Both the position numbers and the translations under genes were made by a program. Shown here piece by piece: positions 1 through 8,747 of a DNA stretch of 54,006 bases. How positions within the stretch are numbered: position 1 is the first letter of the stretch; each line of letters opens with the position of its first letter. The notes beneath the pieces were generated by a model, which was given only the letters and a program-made list of their open reading frames with translations, ran no database searches and was not told the DNA's origin. The stretch is from positions 1-54,006 of the forward strand of contig NZ_JAURWA010000006.1 in the NCBI RefSeq assembly GCF_030655195.1, given 5' to 3'. The stretch comes from Patulibacter sp. (GTDB taxonomy: Bacteria > Actinomycetota > Thermoleophilia > Solirubrobacterales > Solirubrobacteraceae).

Positions 1-336
1 CGCTGGGCCGAGCTGCCGCTGTGGGACGGCGACCCGCCGGCCGCGCGGGCCGCACAGCGCGAGGCGCTGGCGGCCGGCGACGCCGACGGACTGGCGGCCG
101 CGCTACGCGGTCTGGGTGCGGGCGCGGTACCCGCGGTGGGGCCGCGCCTGGGGGCGCTTGCGGCTCCGCTGACGGTCGTCGTCGGTGCTCGCGACGATCG
201 TTACCGGGCGATCGGCGCGCGGCTCCTGCGACTTGCGGCGCAGCCGGCGGGCGAGGTCGTTGTTGCCGACGCCGGCCATGGCCTGCTGCGCGAGGCGCCT
301 GCCGCGGTGGCCGCGGCGCTGTCGTCCTGCGGGTGA
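1..336 (+). CDS. menH: Alpha/beta hydrolase, MenH-like (SHCHC synthase), 5' end outside window
   Basis: This is the C-terminal 111 residues of an alpha/beta-hydrolase; the start lies upstream of the window. MenH removes pyruvate from the MenD product to give SHCHC in menaquinone synthesis. Visible are the WAELPLW lid segment, the LTVVVGARDDRY strand carrying the acidic residue of the triad, and DAGHGLLREAP carrying the catalytic His (GH) followed by the usual ExP. The nucleophile Ser would be in the missing part. The MenH assignment rests on the W-LPL-W lid, which is typical of this subfamily, and on menC, menA, menB and menE in the next 6 kb. On sequence alone another small hydrolase is possible. 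It ends 20 bases before the stop of the convergent gene, with no terminator visible between them. Confidence 0.75.
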   Translation, partial: RWAELPLWDGDPPAARAAQREALAAGDADGLAAALRGLGAGAVPAVGPRLGALAAPLTVVVGARDDRYRAIGARLLRLAAQPAGEVVVADAGHGLLREAPAAVAAALSSCG

Positions 337-356
337 GAGCTCGGTCTGCTGTTGGC

Positions 357-701
357 TCATTGGGGGATCCTTCGGTGGGGGACTGTCGATCCTGTACCCA
401 GGAGCTCGTCGGCCGTCACCGCGTCGACGAGACCGTCGGCGCGGAGGCCGCGGGCGGCCTGCCAGCGGGCGACCGCGGCACCCGTCCGCGCGTCGTAGGC
501 CCCCGACGCGTCCGACGCGTCGAGGTACCCGTCGGCGACCAGCCGGTGCTGCACGCGCTCGGCGGCTGCGGCCGGCGCGGCCGACAGCCCGATGCTCGAC
601 AGGGCCACGACGCCGGCGACGGCGATCGGGGTGGCGGCGGCACGCACGCGACCTGATGCGCGGCGGACGGGATGGCGGGCGGGGTTCTGGCTGGAGGACA
701 C
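357..701 (-). CDS. Small secreted peptidoglycan-binding domain protein
   Basis: A 114-residue protein with an N-terminal export signal: a basic stretch (RHPVRRASGRVR), then a hydrophobic core (IAVAGVVALSSIGL), then an Ala-rich cleavage region ending near AAAAE. The mature part is a single PG_binding_1-type repeat with the pattern VQHRLVADGYLD, GAYDARTGAAVARWQAARGL and ADGLVDAVTADELLG. Proteins of this fold bind cell-wall peptides. No catalytic domain is attached, so it is either an adaptor or a regulator of a wall enzyme. I chose the GTG at 701 because AGGAG lies 5-6 bases upstream; an in-frame ATG at 737 has no spaced ribosome binding site. It is last in a - strand run after endonuclease IV and convergent with menH. 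Function beyond wall binding is unknown. Confidence 0.75.
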   Translation of the reverse strand: MSSSQNPARHPVRRASGRVRAAATPIAVAGVVALSSIGLSAAPAAAAERVQHRLVADGYLDASDASGAYDARTGAAVARWQAARGLRADGLVDAVTADELLGTGSTVPHRRIPQ

Positions 702-821
702 CGATGACTCCTGGGGAGGGAATCGATCTGCGTCCATCCTGCCCCCGGGACATGAAGCGGACCTATGCGTTGCCGGTCGGGCCCGTGAATGTTTCCGGGA
801 CGCGGCGTCCCGCGTCGGTGC

Positions 822-1709
822 TCAGGCCAGACCGCGGGCCGCGCGGCCCTGCTCGCGCAGCCGCTTCGCGATCTCCATGTCGGCGATCTCCGGCGCCTTG
901 CCCTCCACGCCGGGCCCCTCGAAGATCACGGGCATGCCCGCGAACCGCGGCTCGCTCAGCAGGGCGGCGATGCCGTCCTCGCCGATCTCGCCGGTGCCGA
1001 GCGGGGCGTGCCGGTCCTTGTTGGATCCCAGCGGCGTCTGCGAGTCGTTGACGTGCATGCAGCGCAGCCGGTCCAGCCCGAACGCCGCGTCGGCCTCCGC
1101 GAGCACCCCGTCGACCGCCTCGCGCGTCGTCACGTCGTAGCCCGAGGCCAGGAGGTGGCAGGAGTCGAGGCAGAAGCCGATCCGCTCGTGGCCGCCGGAG
1201 ACCTCGAGCAGCGTCCGCAGCTGCTCGAACGAGCGCCCCAGGGTGCCGCCCGCACCGGCGGTGTCCTCGAGCAGCAGCGGGCAGTCCTCGGACTCCGCCA
1301 GGGCCTCCTTGAAGACGTCGCCGCAGCGGTCCAGCGCCTCGCCGACGTGGCCGTCCTTGGCGGACCCGGGGTGCAGGACGACCCCGACGGCGCCGATCTG
1401 CGCGCCGACCCGGAGCGAGTGCGTGATCGCGGTGAGCGACTTCGCGCGCAGCTCGGGATCGTCGGTGCCCGCGTTGGAGAGGTACAGCGCGTGGATGACG
1501 ACGCACTCGATCGTCGAGGCCGCCAGGTCCTCGCGGAACTGCGCGATCGACTCGTCGCTGTGCTTCGTGGGCGCCCACTGCCGCGGGCTCTGGGTGAAGA
1601 TCTGGATGCTCTCGCAGCCGCGTTGCACCCCGCGCTCGACGGCTTTGGGCAGGCCGCCGGCGGGCGAGACGTGGAGACCGAGGAGGGGGAGGGCGGCGGT
1701 GTCGGACAT
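822..1709 (-). CDS. nfo: Deoxyribonuclease IV (AP endonuclease)
   Basis: A 295-residue endonuclease IV, a zinc TIM-barrel enzyme that cuts DNA 5' to abasic sites in base-excision repair. Recognisable family blocks in order are LGLHVSPAGGLPKAVERG near the N-terminus, QIFTQSPRQW, VVIHALYLSN, GVVLHPGS with metal-binding His, LLLEDTAG with metal-binding Glu, FCLDSCHLLASGYD with metal-binding Asp and His, MHVNDSQTPLGSNKDRH, and VIFEGPG near the C-terminus. All these metal-ligand motifs look intact, and the length is normal (about 280-300). It follows menC after 62 bases. A TAACGT -10 box ends 9 bases before the ATG, so it may have its own leaderless promoter as well as read-through from the men genes. 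Confidence 0.95.
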   Translation of the reverse strand: MSDTAALPLLGLHVSPAGGLPKAVERGVQRGCESIQIFTQSPRQWAPTKHSDESIAQFREDLAASTIECVVIHALYLSNAGTDDPELRAKSLTAITHSLRVGAQIGAVGVVLHPGSAKDGHVGEALDRCGDVFKEALAESEDCPLLLEDTAGAGGTLGRSFEQLRTLLEVSGGHERIGFCLDSCHLLASGYDVTTREAVDGVLAEADAAFGLDRLRCMHVNDSQTPLGSNKDRHAPLGTGEIGEDGIAALLSEPRFAGMPVIFEGPGVEGKAPEIADMEIAKRLREQGRAARGLA

Positions 1710-1718
1710 CGCGCGGGC

Positions 1719-1724
1719 ACGTTA
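1719..1724 (-). promoter_or_regulatory. -10 box of nfo, probable leaderless start
   Basis: TAACGT on the - strand, 9 bases before the ATG at 1709. There is no ribosome binding site in the short gap, so the transcript would begin at or just before the start codon. No good -35 is seen. Confidence 0.45.
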
Positions 1725-1771
1725 GCGAGACGGCCCAGGCACGGCGGGGCCCGGTCCCCCTCCGTCCGGCG

Positions 1772-2827
1772 TCAGACGAGGCCGGGGGTGCGCGGGACGC
1801 TGATCGTCCCGTCGCGCGCGGTGAGCCGGGCGGCCAGGTCGCCGAGGCTCTGGTCGCCGACGCCGACGGCGTCCAGCGCGGCGGGCTCGAACATCGTCAG
1901 CGTCGCCAGTCCCGAGGCGTCGCGCAGCCGCAGCGCCGCGGCGGCGTGGACCGCACCCGCCACCGCGAGCGGGCCGTCCCACGCCGAGGCGAGGATGACG
2001 TCCGCCCGCGTGGACCGGGCGAGGGTGGCGCGGGCGAGCAGGCCGCCGATGCCGCCGGAGCGACCGATCTTCAGGACGACGGCGTCCGCGGCGCCCGAGG
2101 CGATCGCGCCCGGGACGTCGGCGGTCTCGTCCATCGCCACGCGGACCGGCAGGCGGTCGCGGACGGTGCGGATCCGCTCGATGCCGTGGACGGGCTCCTC
2201 GACGAGCTCGACGCCGTAGGGCGAGAGGGTGGCGATCGCCGCGATCGCCTCGTTGACGCTCCAGGCGCCGTTGGCGTCCAGGCGCAGCGCGACGTCGGGG
2301 CCGATGGCCTCGCGCACGGCCCCGACCCGCGCCTCGTCGTCGGGCAGCCCGACCTTCAGCTTCACGGTCTCGAAGCCCGCGTCGGCGCACTCGCGGGCGA
2401 GCTCCGCGGCCTCCTCGGGCTCGAGGCCGCCGATCGTCGCGTTGACGGGCACCCACCGGAAGGGGTCCTCGGTGAGCATGGACGCGACGGACCGGCCCTC
2501 GCGGCGGGACGCGCGGTCCCAGAGCGCCAGGTCGATCGCCGCCAGGGCGTGCGGGGAGTCGGCGACGGAGCGCGTCAGCTCGAGCGCCTCGGCCCCGGTG
2601 ATGCCGCGGGTGTCGCGCAGGGCGTCGCGGCAGATCTCCAGGGCGTCGCGGACGTCGGACAGCGGGACGCCGTCGTAGGGCTCCAGCGGCGACGCCTCGC
2701 CGTAGCCGACGAGTCCGTCGTCGTCCTCGAGGGCGACGAGCAGCAGGCGCCGCTCCGTCATCTCGCCCCACGCGGCGCGCATCGGCTGGGCGAGCCGGAG
2801 CGCGACCTCCTCGATGCGCAGATCCAC
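1772..2827 (-). CDS. menC: o-Succinylbenzoate synthase (enolase superfamily)
   Basis: A 351-residue enolase-superfamily enzyme. MenC dehydrates SHCHC to o-succinylbenzoate, the step after MenH. It has the N-terminal capping domain (residues about 1-110, with GYGEASPLEPYDG) and a barrel domain carrying VKLKVG (catalytic Lys of KxK), LRLDANGAW (metal Asp), VELVEEPV (metal Glu), AMDETAD (metal Asp/Glu pair) and AVVLKIGRSGGI (second catalytic Lys). Dipeptide epimerases and muconate cycloisomerases share these motifs. The MenC call rests on sitting directly next to menA and menB. The start is the GTG at 2827: a TACGCT hexamer ends 7 bases upstream and there is no ribosome binding site, which predicts leaderless expression in addition to read-through from menA, 72 bases upstream. 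Confidence 0.85.
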   Translation of the reverse strand: MDLRIEEVALRLAQPMRAAWGEMTERRLLLVALEDDDGLVGYGEASPLEPYDGVPLSDVRDALEICRDALRDTRGITGAEALELTRSVADSPHALAAIDLALWDRASRREGRSVASMLTEDPFRWVPVNATIGGLEPEEAAELARECADAGFETVKLKVGLPDDEARVGAVREAIGPDVALRLDANGAWSVNEAIAAIATLSPYGVELVEEPVHGIERIRTVRDRLPVRVAMDETADVPGAIASGAADAVVLKIGRSGGIGGLLARATLARSTRADVILASAWDGPLAVAGAVHAAAALRLRDASGLATLTMFEPAALDAVGVGDQSLGDLAARLTARDGTISVPRTPGLV

Positions 2828-2834
2828 GTCGGGC

Positions 2835-2840
2835 AGCGTA
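2835..2840 (-). promoter_or_regulatory. -10 box of menC, probable leaderless start
   Basis: TACGCT on the - strand, 7 bases before the GTG at 2827. There is no purine-rich ribosome binding site between. Confidence 0.45.
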
Positions 2841-2899
2841 TTCGGCCCGCGCGGGACGGGTCGTCCGGGGGCGGGGCGACCGGGCGCCGGGCGCCCCGG

Positions 2900-3835
2900 T
2901 CAGGACAGCAGGATGCCGACGGAGAGCAGCACGCAGAAGACGAGCTCGAGCCGGCCGGTGCCCGCGAGGGCGCCGTTGAGCGTCGGGCCGTCGGTGTGCG
3001 TCGCGACGGTCCGGGCGAGCTGCACCGACAGCGGGATCCCGAGCAGCGAGATCAGCAGCCACAGCGTGAGGTCGGCGTCGATCGCGCCGATCAGCGCGGT
3101 CACGACGTAGGCGGCGACGTGCATCCCGGCGTAGAGCTGCCGGGTGCGCTGGCGCCCCAGGCGCACCGCGAGGGTGTTCTTGTTCGCCCGGCGGTCCGTG
3201 TCGATGTCGCGCACGTTGTTGACGACGAGGACGGCGGCGGCCATCAGCCCGACGGGGACGGCGAGCGCCAGCGCGGTCCCGTCGAACTCCTCGGTGAGGC
3301 AGTAGTGCGTCCCGGTGACGGCGACGAGCCCGAAGAAGAGGAAGACGAAGAGCTCGCCGAGTCCCGCGTAGCCGTACGGACGGGGCCCGCCGGTGTAGAG
3401 CAGCCCGGCGACGATCGACGCCGCGCCGATCGCGAGGATGACCCAGCCGGCGACGGCGATGAGGTAGATCCCGCAGAGCACCGCGACGCCGAAGGTCAGG
3501 TACGTGGCGAGCAGGACCTGCCGCGGCGGCACGAGGTCGCCGGCGGTCACGCGCAGCGGGCCCAGCCGGTCGTCGGAGTCCGCGCCGCGTCGCGCGTCGG
3601 AGTAGTCGTTGGCGAGATTCGCCCCGACCTGGATGAAGAGCGCGCCGAGCAGCGCGGCGAGGAACGGCAGGAACCGGAACGCGTCCTGCTGGATCGCCAG
3701 GGCGGTGCCGACGAGCACGGGCGCCAGGCCGACCGGCAGCGTCTTGGGGCGCGCCGCCAGGAACCAGATGCGCATCGGGCTGGGGCGGGATCCGCCGCCT
3801 CCGGCGTCGGCGGCGTACTCGGCGTGGGTGCTCAT
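2900..3835 (-). CDS. menA: 1,4-Dihydroxy-2-naphthoate polyprenyltransferase
   Basis: A 311-residue integral membrane prenyltransferase of the UbiA superfamily. MenA attaches the polyprenyl tail to DHNA, making demethylmenaquinone in the cytoplasmic membrane. The two Asp-rich pyrophosphate/Mg sites are present: [14 protein letters not shown] near residue 75 and [16 protein letters not shown] near residue 205. About eight or nine hydrophobic helices follow one another, starting with [15 protein letters not shown] and ending with [13 protein letters not shown]. The segment [14 protein letters not shown] after the first site is typical of MenA. It begins 48 bases after the menB stop, without a clear promoter of its own, so it is probably co-transcribed with menB. 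Confidence 0.95.
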   Translation of the reverse strand: MSTHAEYAADAGGGGSRPSPMRIWFLAARPKTLPVGLAPVLVGTALAIQQDAFRFLPFLAALLGALFIQVGANLANDYSDARRGADSDDRLGPLRVTAGDLVPPRQVLLATYLTFGVAVLCGIYLIAVAGWVILAIGAASIVAGLLYTGGPRPYGYAGLGELFVFLFFGLVAVTGTHYCLTEEFDGTALALAVPVGLMAAAVLVVNNVRDIDTDRRANKNTLAVRLGRQRTRQLYAGMHVAAYVVTALIGAIDADLTLWLLISLLGIPLSVQLARTVATHTDGPTLNGALAGTGRLELVFCVLLSVGILLS

Positions 3836-3883
3836 GCGGGGCTCGTGGCGATCGGTGAGGGTGGGCGGAGGGCCTGCGAGGGA

Positions 3884-4768
3884 TCAGGCCCGGCGCGGGA
3901 ACTTCGAGAAGTCGGGAGTGCGCTTCTGCTTGTACGCGTCGCGGCCCTCCTGCGCCTCCTCCGAGCCGTAGAAGAGCAGGTTGGTGTCGTGCGCCAGCTG
4001 CTGCAGCCCGGCGTACCCGTCCTCGGCGGCGTTGAAGCTCGCCTTGAGCAGGCGCAGCGCGAACGGCGAGTTGGCGAGCATCTCGTCGCACCACTGCACC
4101 GTCTCCTCCTCGAGCCGCTCGAGCGGGACGACGGTGTTGACGAGGCCCATGTCCAGCGCCTCCTTCGCGGAGTACTGGCGGCAGAGGAACCAGATCTCCT
4201 TCGCCTTCTTCGGCCCGACGAGGTCGGAGAGGACGCTCGCGCCGAAGCCGCCGTCGAACGAGCCGACCTTCGGGCCGGTCTGGCCGAAGCGGGCGTTGTC
4301 GGCCGCGATCGAGAGGTCGCAGAGGAGGTGCAGGACGTGGCCGCCGCCGATGGCGTACCCGGCGATCATCGCGACGATCGGCTTGGGCGTCCGGCGCATC
4401 TGGACCTGCAGGTCGGTGACGTGGAAGCGCCCGACGGACGAGCCGGACGGCTGACGGTCCGGGTTGTCGGGGTCCGTCAGGTAGCCGGAGTCACCGCGCA
4501 CCTGCTGGTCGCCGCCGGAGCAGAAGGCGAGCGGCCCCTCGCCGGTCAGGACGATCACGCCGACCGCCGGGTCCTCGCGGGCCACGTCCATCGCCCGGGA
4601 GATCTCGATGATCGTCTGCGGGCGGAACGCGTTGCGCACCTGCGGCCGGTCGATCGTGATCTTCGCGATGCCGCCCCGGTCGGACGGGCTGTCGCCGTCC
4701 CCCGAGGAGATCTCGTAGCGGATGTCGGTGTAGTCGCTGCCCGCGGGGGCGTTCCAGGTGACGGTCAC
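3884..4768 (-). CDS. menB: 1,4-Dihydroxy-2-naphthoyl-CoA synthase
   Basis: A 294-residue crotonase-fold enzyme that closes the second ring of the naphthoquinone from o-succinylbenzoyl-CoA. MenB-specific blocks include [20 protein letters not shown] (oxyanion hole), [26 protein letters not shown] (the signature that separates MenB from other crotonases), [12 protein letters not shown] and the C-terminal [11 protein letters not shown]. The frame is open well upstream (to about 5521), but I place the start at the GTG 4768. GAGGAG lies 6 bases before it and the MenB N-terminus MTVTW begins there; the upstream part is antisense to menE. A TAGCCT element about 40 bases upstream fits a -10, giving a short leader. 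It is first in the - strand menB-menA-menC run. Confidence 0.96.
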   Translation of the reverse strand: MTVTWNAPAGSDYTDIRYEISSGDGDSPSDRGGIAKITIDRPQVRNAFRPQTIIEISRAMDVAREDPAVGVIVLTGEGPLAFCSGGDQQVRGDSGYLTDPDNPDRQPSGSSVGRFHVTDLQVQMRRTPKPIVAMIAGYAIGGGHVLHLLCDLSIAADNARFGQTGPKVGSFDGGFGASVLSDLVGPKKAKEIWFLCRQYSAKEALDMGLVNTVVPLERLEEETVQWCDEMLANSPFALRLLKASFNAAEDGYAGLQQLAHDTNLLFYGSEEAQEGRDAYKQKRTPDFSKFPRRA

Positions 4769-5051
4769 GGTGCTCCTCGGTTCTCCGGTACGGCCGCCCG
4801 GAAGGCTAGTGCCGCGCTCGTCCCTACGGCGGGTGGGGTGCGGGCGGACGCGCGGCGGACCGACGTCACGCGCGGGGCGCGGGCATGGGGGATCCGCCGA
4901 GGCCGGTCGCCGGCTGCCGGCTCCGGTCGTCCGGGCATGGCAGGCGTGCGTCGTGCGGCAGAGCCGTCCGACGTCCGGCGGACGTGACGGTTCGGGCACG
5001 CCGTCCCGGCGCACGATCCGACGTCCGTGGCCGGCCGGATAGCCTCGGCGG
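4769..5051. promoter_or_regulatory. Divergent menB/menE promoter region with a palindrome
   Basis: 283 bases between the divergent menB and menE starts. On the - strand a TAGCCT hexamer about 40 bases before menB fits a -10 box, followed by a leader with GAGGAG. On the + strand TAGCCT at 5040-5045 ends 6 bases before the menE GTG. Between them is a 15-base palindrome, ACGTCCG-G-CGGACGT (4971-4985). It could be a repressor site shared by both promoters. No small gene or RNA is evident here. Confidence 0.5.
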
Positions 5052-6467
5052 GTGTCCGTCGTCGAGTCCTGGCTCCTGCGCGCGGCCCGTCGCCGGCCCG
5101 ACCACGAGGCCCTCGTCGGGACGTCGTACGCGGCGCTGCTGCGCGAGGTCGACGACGTCGCCGCGCGCCTCTGGGCCACCGGGGTCCGGCCCGGCGAGCC
5201 CGCCGGGCTGCAGCTCGGTCCGGGGCGTCCGTTCGTCCTGGCCCTCCACGCCCTGCTGCGGATCGGTGCGCTCGTCGTGCCGCTGGACCCGCGCCTGGCC
5301 CCGGCCGAGCGCGACCGGCGGCTGACGGGGGTGGCCGACGCGGCCGGCACCGGGTCGTCGCCGGGCGCGGCGCCCGGGCGCCCGGGACCGGCTCCGGGAA
5401 GGACCGTCCCGGTGCTCGACGAGGCCGCGTGGTCGTCGCTGCCCGCACCGTCCGCGGACGCGCGCCTGCGCGACGAGCACGAGCTCGACGACGTCGCCAT
5501 CGTCGTCCACACCAGCGGCACGAGCGGCCCCGCGAAGGCCGTCCCGCTGACCTACGGCAACTGGCTCTGGAGCGCGCTGGGGTCGGCCGCGACGCTCGAC
5601 TGCCCGCCCGGGGAGCGGTGGCTCTGCGCCCTGCCGCTGAACCACGTCGGCGGCCTCAGCGTGCTGCTGCGCAGCGCGATCGCCGGGACCACGGCCGTCG
5701 TGCACGAGGGCTGGGACACCGACCGCGTCCTGGCCTCCCTGACGGGCCGGCTCCCCGAGGAGGGGCCGCCGCCGACCGTCGTCTCGGTCGTCCCGACGAC
5801 GCTGCGGCGCCTGCTCGACGCCGGCCTGCGCCGGACCGACGCGATGGCGCTGCGCTGGGTGCTGCTCGGCGGGGCGTCGATCCCGGCCGGGATGCTCGAG
5901 GAGGCCCGCGCAGCGGGGATCCCGGTCGCCCCGACCTACGGCATGAGCGAGACGACCAGCCAGATCGCGACGCTCGGGCCGCCGCTGTTCTGCACGACGG
6001 TCGAGATCGCCGGGGCCGACGGCTCCCCGACGACCGAGGCGGGCGTCGTGGGGGAGGTCCTCGTCCACGGCCCGACGGTCAGCCGCGCCGTCCTGGCCGC
6101 CGACGGCCGGCTGCACACCGGCGACCTCGGCGTCCTCGACGACCGCGGCCACCTGACGATCGTCGGGCGCAGCTCGGACACGATCATCACCGGGGGCGAG
6201 AACGTGCTGCCGCTCGAGGTCGAGCGCGTGCTGGAGGCCGACCCCACCGTGGCCGAGGCCGCGGTCTTCGGTCGGCCGGACCGCGAGTGGGGCGAGCGCG
6301 TCTGCGCCCGGATCGTCCCGGCGGCCGGTGCGACCGTCGACCTCGACGCGCTGCGGCGCGCGGCGGCGGCCGGGCTGCTGCGCCACCAGGTGCCGCGCGA
6401 GATCGAGGTCGCCGACGAGCTGCCCCGGACGGCGTCGGGCAAGCTGCTGCGCCGCGCGCTGACCTGA
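5052..6467 (+). CDS. menE: o-Succinylbenzoate-CoA ligase
   Basis: A 471-residue member of the ANL (acyl-adenylate) family. MenE activates o-succinylbenzoate with ATP and CoA, feeding MenB. Motifs in order are the P-loop-like [18 protein letters not shown] near residue 150, [25 protein letters not shown] (A5 region), [32 protein letters not shown] (hinge) and the C-terminal lysine block [13 protein letters not shown]. The HVGG motif is typical of MenE rather than other acyl-CoA synthetases. Length is normal. It is divergent from menB. The GTG start is preceded by TAGCCT at 5040-5045 with only 6 bases between and no ribosome binding site, so a leaderless mRNA is likely. Confidence 0.93.
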   Translation: MSVVESWLLRAARRRPDHEALVGTSYAALLREVDDVAARLWATGVRPGEPAGLQLGPGRPFVLALHALLRIGALVVPLDPRLAPAERDRRLTGVADAAGTGSSPGAAPGRPGPAPGRTVPVLDEAAWSSLPAPSADARLRDEHELDDVAIVVHTSGTSGPAKAVPLTYGNWLWSALGSAATLDCPPGERWLCALPLNHVGGLSVLLRSAIAGTTAVVHEGWDTDRVLASLTGRLPEEGPPPTVVSVVPTTLRRLLDAGLRRTDAMALRWVLLGGASIPAGMLEEARAAGIPVAPTYGMSETTSQIATLGPPLFCTTVEIAGADGSPTTEAGVVGEVLVHGPTVSRAVLAADGRLHTGDLGVLDDRGHLTIVGRSSDTIITGGENVLPLEVERVLEADPTVAEAAVFGRPDREWGERVCARIVPAAGATVDLDALRRAAAAGLLRHQVPREIEVADELPRTASGKLLRRALT

Positions 6468-6597
6468 CCGGCGGCCTCGCCGCGACCTGTGGCCCCGGGT
6501 CGCGCCGCGCCCACCGCTCGGCCGTCGGTGACCCACAGCGGCACGACCCGCCGGCCGCCGCCGGCGACCGTGCTCCGGTGCCTGCGACCATGGGCGG

Positions 6598-7482
6598 GTG
6601 AGCGACGTCCCCGATCCCGCCCCGACCCCCGACGACCTGCGGGCGCGGTCCCGCGAGCGCTGGGAGCGGCAGGCCGAGATCTGGGAGCGCCGTCGCGACT
6701 GGTTCCAGGCGGCCGTCGCCCCGGTCTCCCACGCGATGATCGAGGCGCTGAACCCGCAGCCCGGCCATGTCGTCCTCGAGGCCGCCGCCGGCCTGGGGGA
6801 CACGGGCCTGCTCGCCGCCGAGCTCGTGCACCCCGGCGGCAAGGTGATCATCAGCGACGGCGCCGAGGGCATGGTCGAGGCGGCCAAGCGCCACGCCGCC
6901 GAGCGGGGCATCGTCAACGTCGAGGTGACGCCGATGGAGCTCGAGTGGCTCGATATGAGCGCCGCGTCGGTCGACGGCATCCTCGTGCGGTTCGGCTACA
7001 TGCTCGTCCCCGACCCCGAGACGGCGCTGCGCGACGCGCGGCGCGTGCTGCGGCCGGGTGGGCGCATCGCGCTGGCGGTCTGGGACCGCGTCGAGGACAA
7101 CCCGTGGCTCGGCCTGGGGACCGGGGTCCTCGCCGACCGCGGCCTGACGGAGCGCTTCTCGCCCGAGAACGTCGAGCCCGGTCCGTTCTCCCTGGCCTCG
7201 GCCGACCAGGTCGTCGAGCTGCTCGGGTCGACCGGCTTCGTTCTGCCCGAGGTCGCCCGGGTCGACGTCGCGTTCCGCTCGCCGAGCGCCCAGGACGCGC
7301 GGAGGAACTTCCTCGAGTTCTCCGACCGCGCGACGACCGCGCTGAAGGACGTCGAGCCCGAGCTGCGGGACGAGATCCACGCGGAGATCGAGTCGGCCTT
7401 CGCCGCGCACCCCGATCCCGAAGGGCCCGAGGGCGCGATCGCGCTGCCGGGCGCGGTGCTCGTCGCCGCCGCGGACGCCTGA
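6598..7482 (+). CDS. Class I SAM-dependent methyltransferase (UbiE/MenG-like, uncertain)
   Basis: A 294-residue Rossmann methyltransferase. Motif I is VLEAAAGLGDTGLLAAEL, motif II VIISDGAEGMVEAAKRH, and the post-I region ends with ALRDARRVLRPGGRIALAVWD, typical of the Methyltransf_11/25 families. It follows menE after 130 bases on the same strand, so the obvious guess is MenG, which methylates demethylmenaquinone. However, it lacks the GTGD of motif I and the D-x-S-x-x-M-L block I expect of a classical UbiE/MenG, and it has a long C-terminal part (about residues 175-294). It may be a divergent quinone methyltransferase or an unrelated one. The start is GTG 6598; no clear ribosome binding site. 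Confidence 0.6.
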   Translation: MSDVPDPAPTPDDLRARSRERWERQAEIWERRRDWFQAAVAPVSHAMIEALNPQPGHVVLEAAAGLGDTGLLAAELVHPGGKVIISDGAEGMVEAAKRHAAERGIVNVEVTPMELEWLDMSAASVDGILVRFGYMLVPDPETALRDARRVLRPGGRIALAVWDRVEDNPWLGLGTGVLADRGLTERFSPENVEPGPFSLASADQVVELLGSTGFVLPEVARVDVAFRSPSAQDARRNFLEFSDRATTALKDVEPELRDEIHAEIESAFAAHPDPEGPEGAIALPGAVLVAAADA

Positions 7483-7577
7483 GCGCCCGGCCGGCCCGGC
7501 CCGGGCTCGGCCTGCCCCGGAGCGACGGCGCCGCCCCGGCGTCAGGGCACCGCCGGAGACGCCCTCGGCGACCGGGA

Positions 7578-7604
7578 TACGGCACGCCCGGAAGGGATGC
7601 CGTA
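7578..7604. repeat. Inverted repeat upstream of ilvC
   Basis: TACGGCA, a 13-base spacer, then TGCCGTA: a perfect 7-base inverted repeat centred about 70 bases upstream of the ilvC -10 box. It could be an upstream regulator site for ilvC or a terminator for the methyltransferase gene. Confidence 0.4.
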
Positions 7605-7660
7605 CGGACGGTCGTCACAGCGGCCGTCCGGGCGGACCGCGCCGGGCGTCGGGCCCGGCG

Positions 7661-7666
7661 TAGTAT
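7661..7666 (+). promoter_or_regulatory. -10 box of ilvC, probable leaderless start
   Basis: TAGTAT ends 8 bases before the ilvC ATG at 7675. There is no ribosome binding site in the gap and no recognisable -35. Confidence 0.55.
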
Positions 7667-7674
7667 CCGCCCTC

Positions 7675-8673
7675 ATGTTTTACGACGACGACGCAGACCT
7701 GACGCTGCTCGACGGCAAGACCGTCGCCATCATCGGGTTCGGCTCCCAGGGCCACGCCCACGCCCAGAACCTCAAGGACTCCGGGGTCTCGGTCGTCGTG
7801 GGTCTCCGCGAGGGCTCCTCGTCGGTCCAGAAGGCCAAGGACGCCGGCCTCGAGGTCCTCTCGATCGCCGACGCGGCCTCGAAGGGCGACGTCGTCCAGT
7901 TCCTCGTCCCCGACGAGCTGCACCGCGACGTGTGGGCCGAGGCCAAGGACGGTGTCGCCGCCGGCAACCTCGTCCTCTTCGGTCACGGCTTCTCGATCCT
8001 CTACGGCGAGGTCGAGCCCCCGGCCGACGTCGACGTCGCGCTCGCGGCCCCGAAGGGCCCGGGCCACCTCGTCCGCCGTCAGTACCTCGAGGGCTCCGGC
8101 GTCCCCGGCCTCATCGCCGTGCACCAGGACGCGACGGGCAACGCCCGCGACCTGACCCTGGCCTACGCCAAGGGCATCGGCTGCACCCGCGGCGGCGTCA
8201 TCGAGACGACGTTCAAGGACGAGACCGAGACCGACCTGTTCGGCGAGCAGGCCGTCCTCTGCGGCGGCACCTCCGCCCTCGTGCAGACCGGGTTCGAGGT
8301 CCTCACCGAGGCCGGCTACTCGCCCGAGATGGCCTACTTCGAGGTCCTCCACGAGCTGAAGCTCATCGTCGACCTGATGTACGAGAAGGGGCTGGCCGGC
8401 ATGCGCTACTCCATCTCGAACACCGCCGAGTACGGCGACCTGACCCGTGGTCCGCGCGTCGTCAACGCGGAGACCAAGAAGGAGATGCAGAAGATCCTGG
8501 GCGAGATCCAGGACGGCACCTTCGCCCGCGAGTTCATCGCCGAGCACCGCGCCGGCAACGAGAACTTCGACCGCCTCCGCAAGGAGCAGGCGGCGTTGCA
8601 GATCGAGAAGACCGGCAAGGAGCTCCGCTCCAAGATGGACTGGATCGACGACTCGGGCTTCGCCCAGGGCTGA
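7675..8673 (+). CDS. ilvC: Ketol-acid reductoisomerase (class I, NADP+)
   Basis: A 332-residue acetohydroxy-acid isomeroreductase of the branched-chain amino acid pathway. It rearranges and reduces 2-acetolactate or 2-aceto-2-hydroxybutyrate using Mg2+ and NAD(P)H. The N-terminal Rossmann domain has [17 protein letters not shown]. The knotted helical domain has [32 protein letters not shown] with metal-binding Asp/Glu, and [20 protein letters not shown] with metal-binding Glu. Length matches the short class I form. I use the ATG at 7675 rather than the in-frame start at 7597, because the protein family begins at MFYDDD and TAGTAT lies 8 bases upstream. A strong hairpin terminator follows the gene. 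No ilvB or ilvN is adjacent. Confidence 0.97.
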   Translation: MFYDDDADLTLLDGKTVAIIGFGSQGHAHAQNLKDSGVSVVVGLREGSSSVQKAKDAGLEVLSIADAASKGDVVQFLVPDELHRDVWAEAKDGVAAGNLVLFGHGFSILYGEVEPPADVDVALAAPKGPGHLVRRQYLEGSGVPGLIAVHQDATGNARDLTLAYAKGIGCTRGGVIETTFKDETETDLFGEQAVLCGGTSALVQTGFEVLTEAGYSPEMAYFEVLHELKLIVDLMYEKGLAGMRYSISNTAEYGDLTRGPRVVNAETKKEMQKILGEIQDGTFAREFIAEHRAGNENFDRLRKEQAALQIEKTGKELRSKMDWIDDSGFAQG

Positions 8674-8716
8674 GGGCGCCGCCCGAGGCACCCGGCGCCG
8701 TCCGGGCCCGCCGCCC

Positions 8717-8742
8717 GAAGGCCCCGCCACGGCGGGGCCTTC
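8717..8742. terminator. Bidirectional terminator hairpin
   Basis: GAAGGCCCCGCC and its perfect complement GGCGGGGCCTTC are separated by AC, followed by TCGTT. It sits between the convergent ilvC and FMN reductase genes and can serve both. Confidence 0.85.
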
Positions 8743-8747
8743 GTCGT

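Noticed and set aside
103..360. A - strand frame antisense to menH whose ATG overlaps the stop of the peptidoglycan-binding gene (ATGA)
   Set aside because: The + strand encodes a clear alpha/beta-hydrolase end. The antisense product is an Arg-rich, family-less sequence typical of shadow frames in GC-rich DNA.
4769..5521. Long N-terminal extension of menB
   Set aside because: The frame is open only because it is antisense to menE. A good ribosome binding site and the family start are at 4768.
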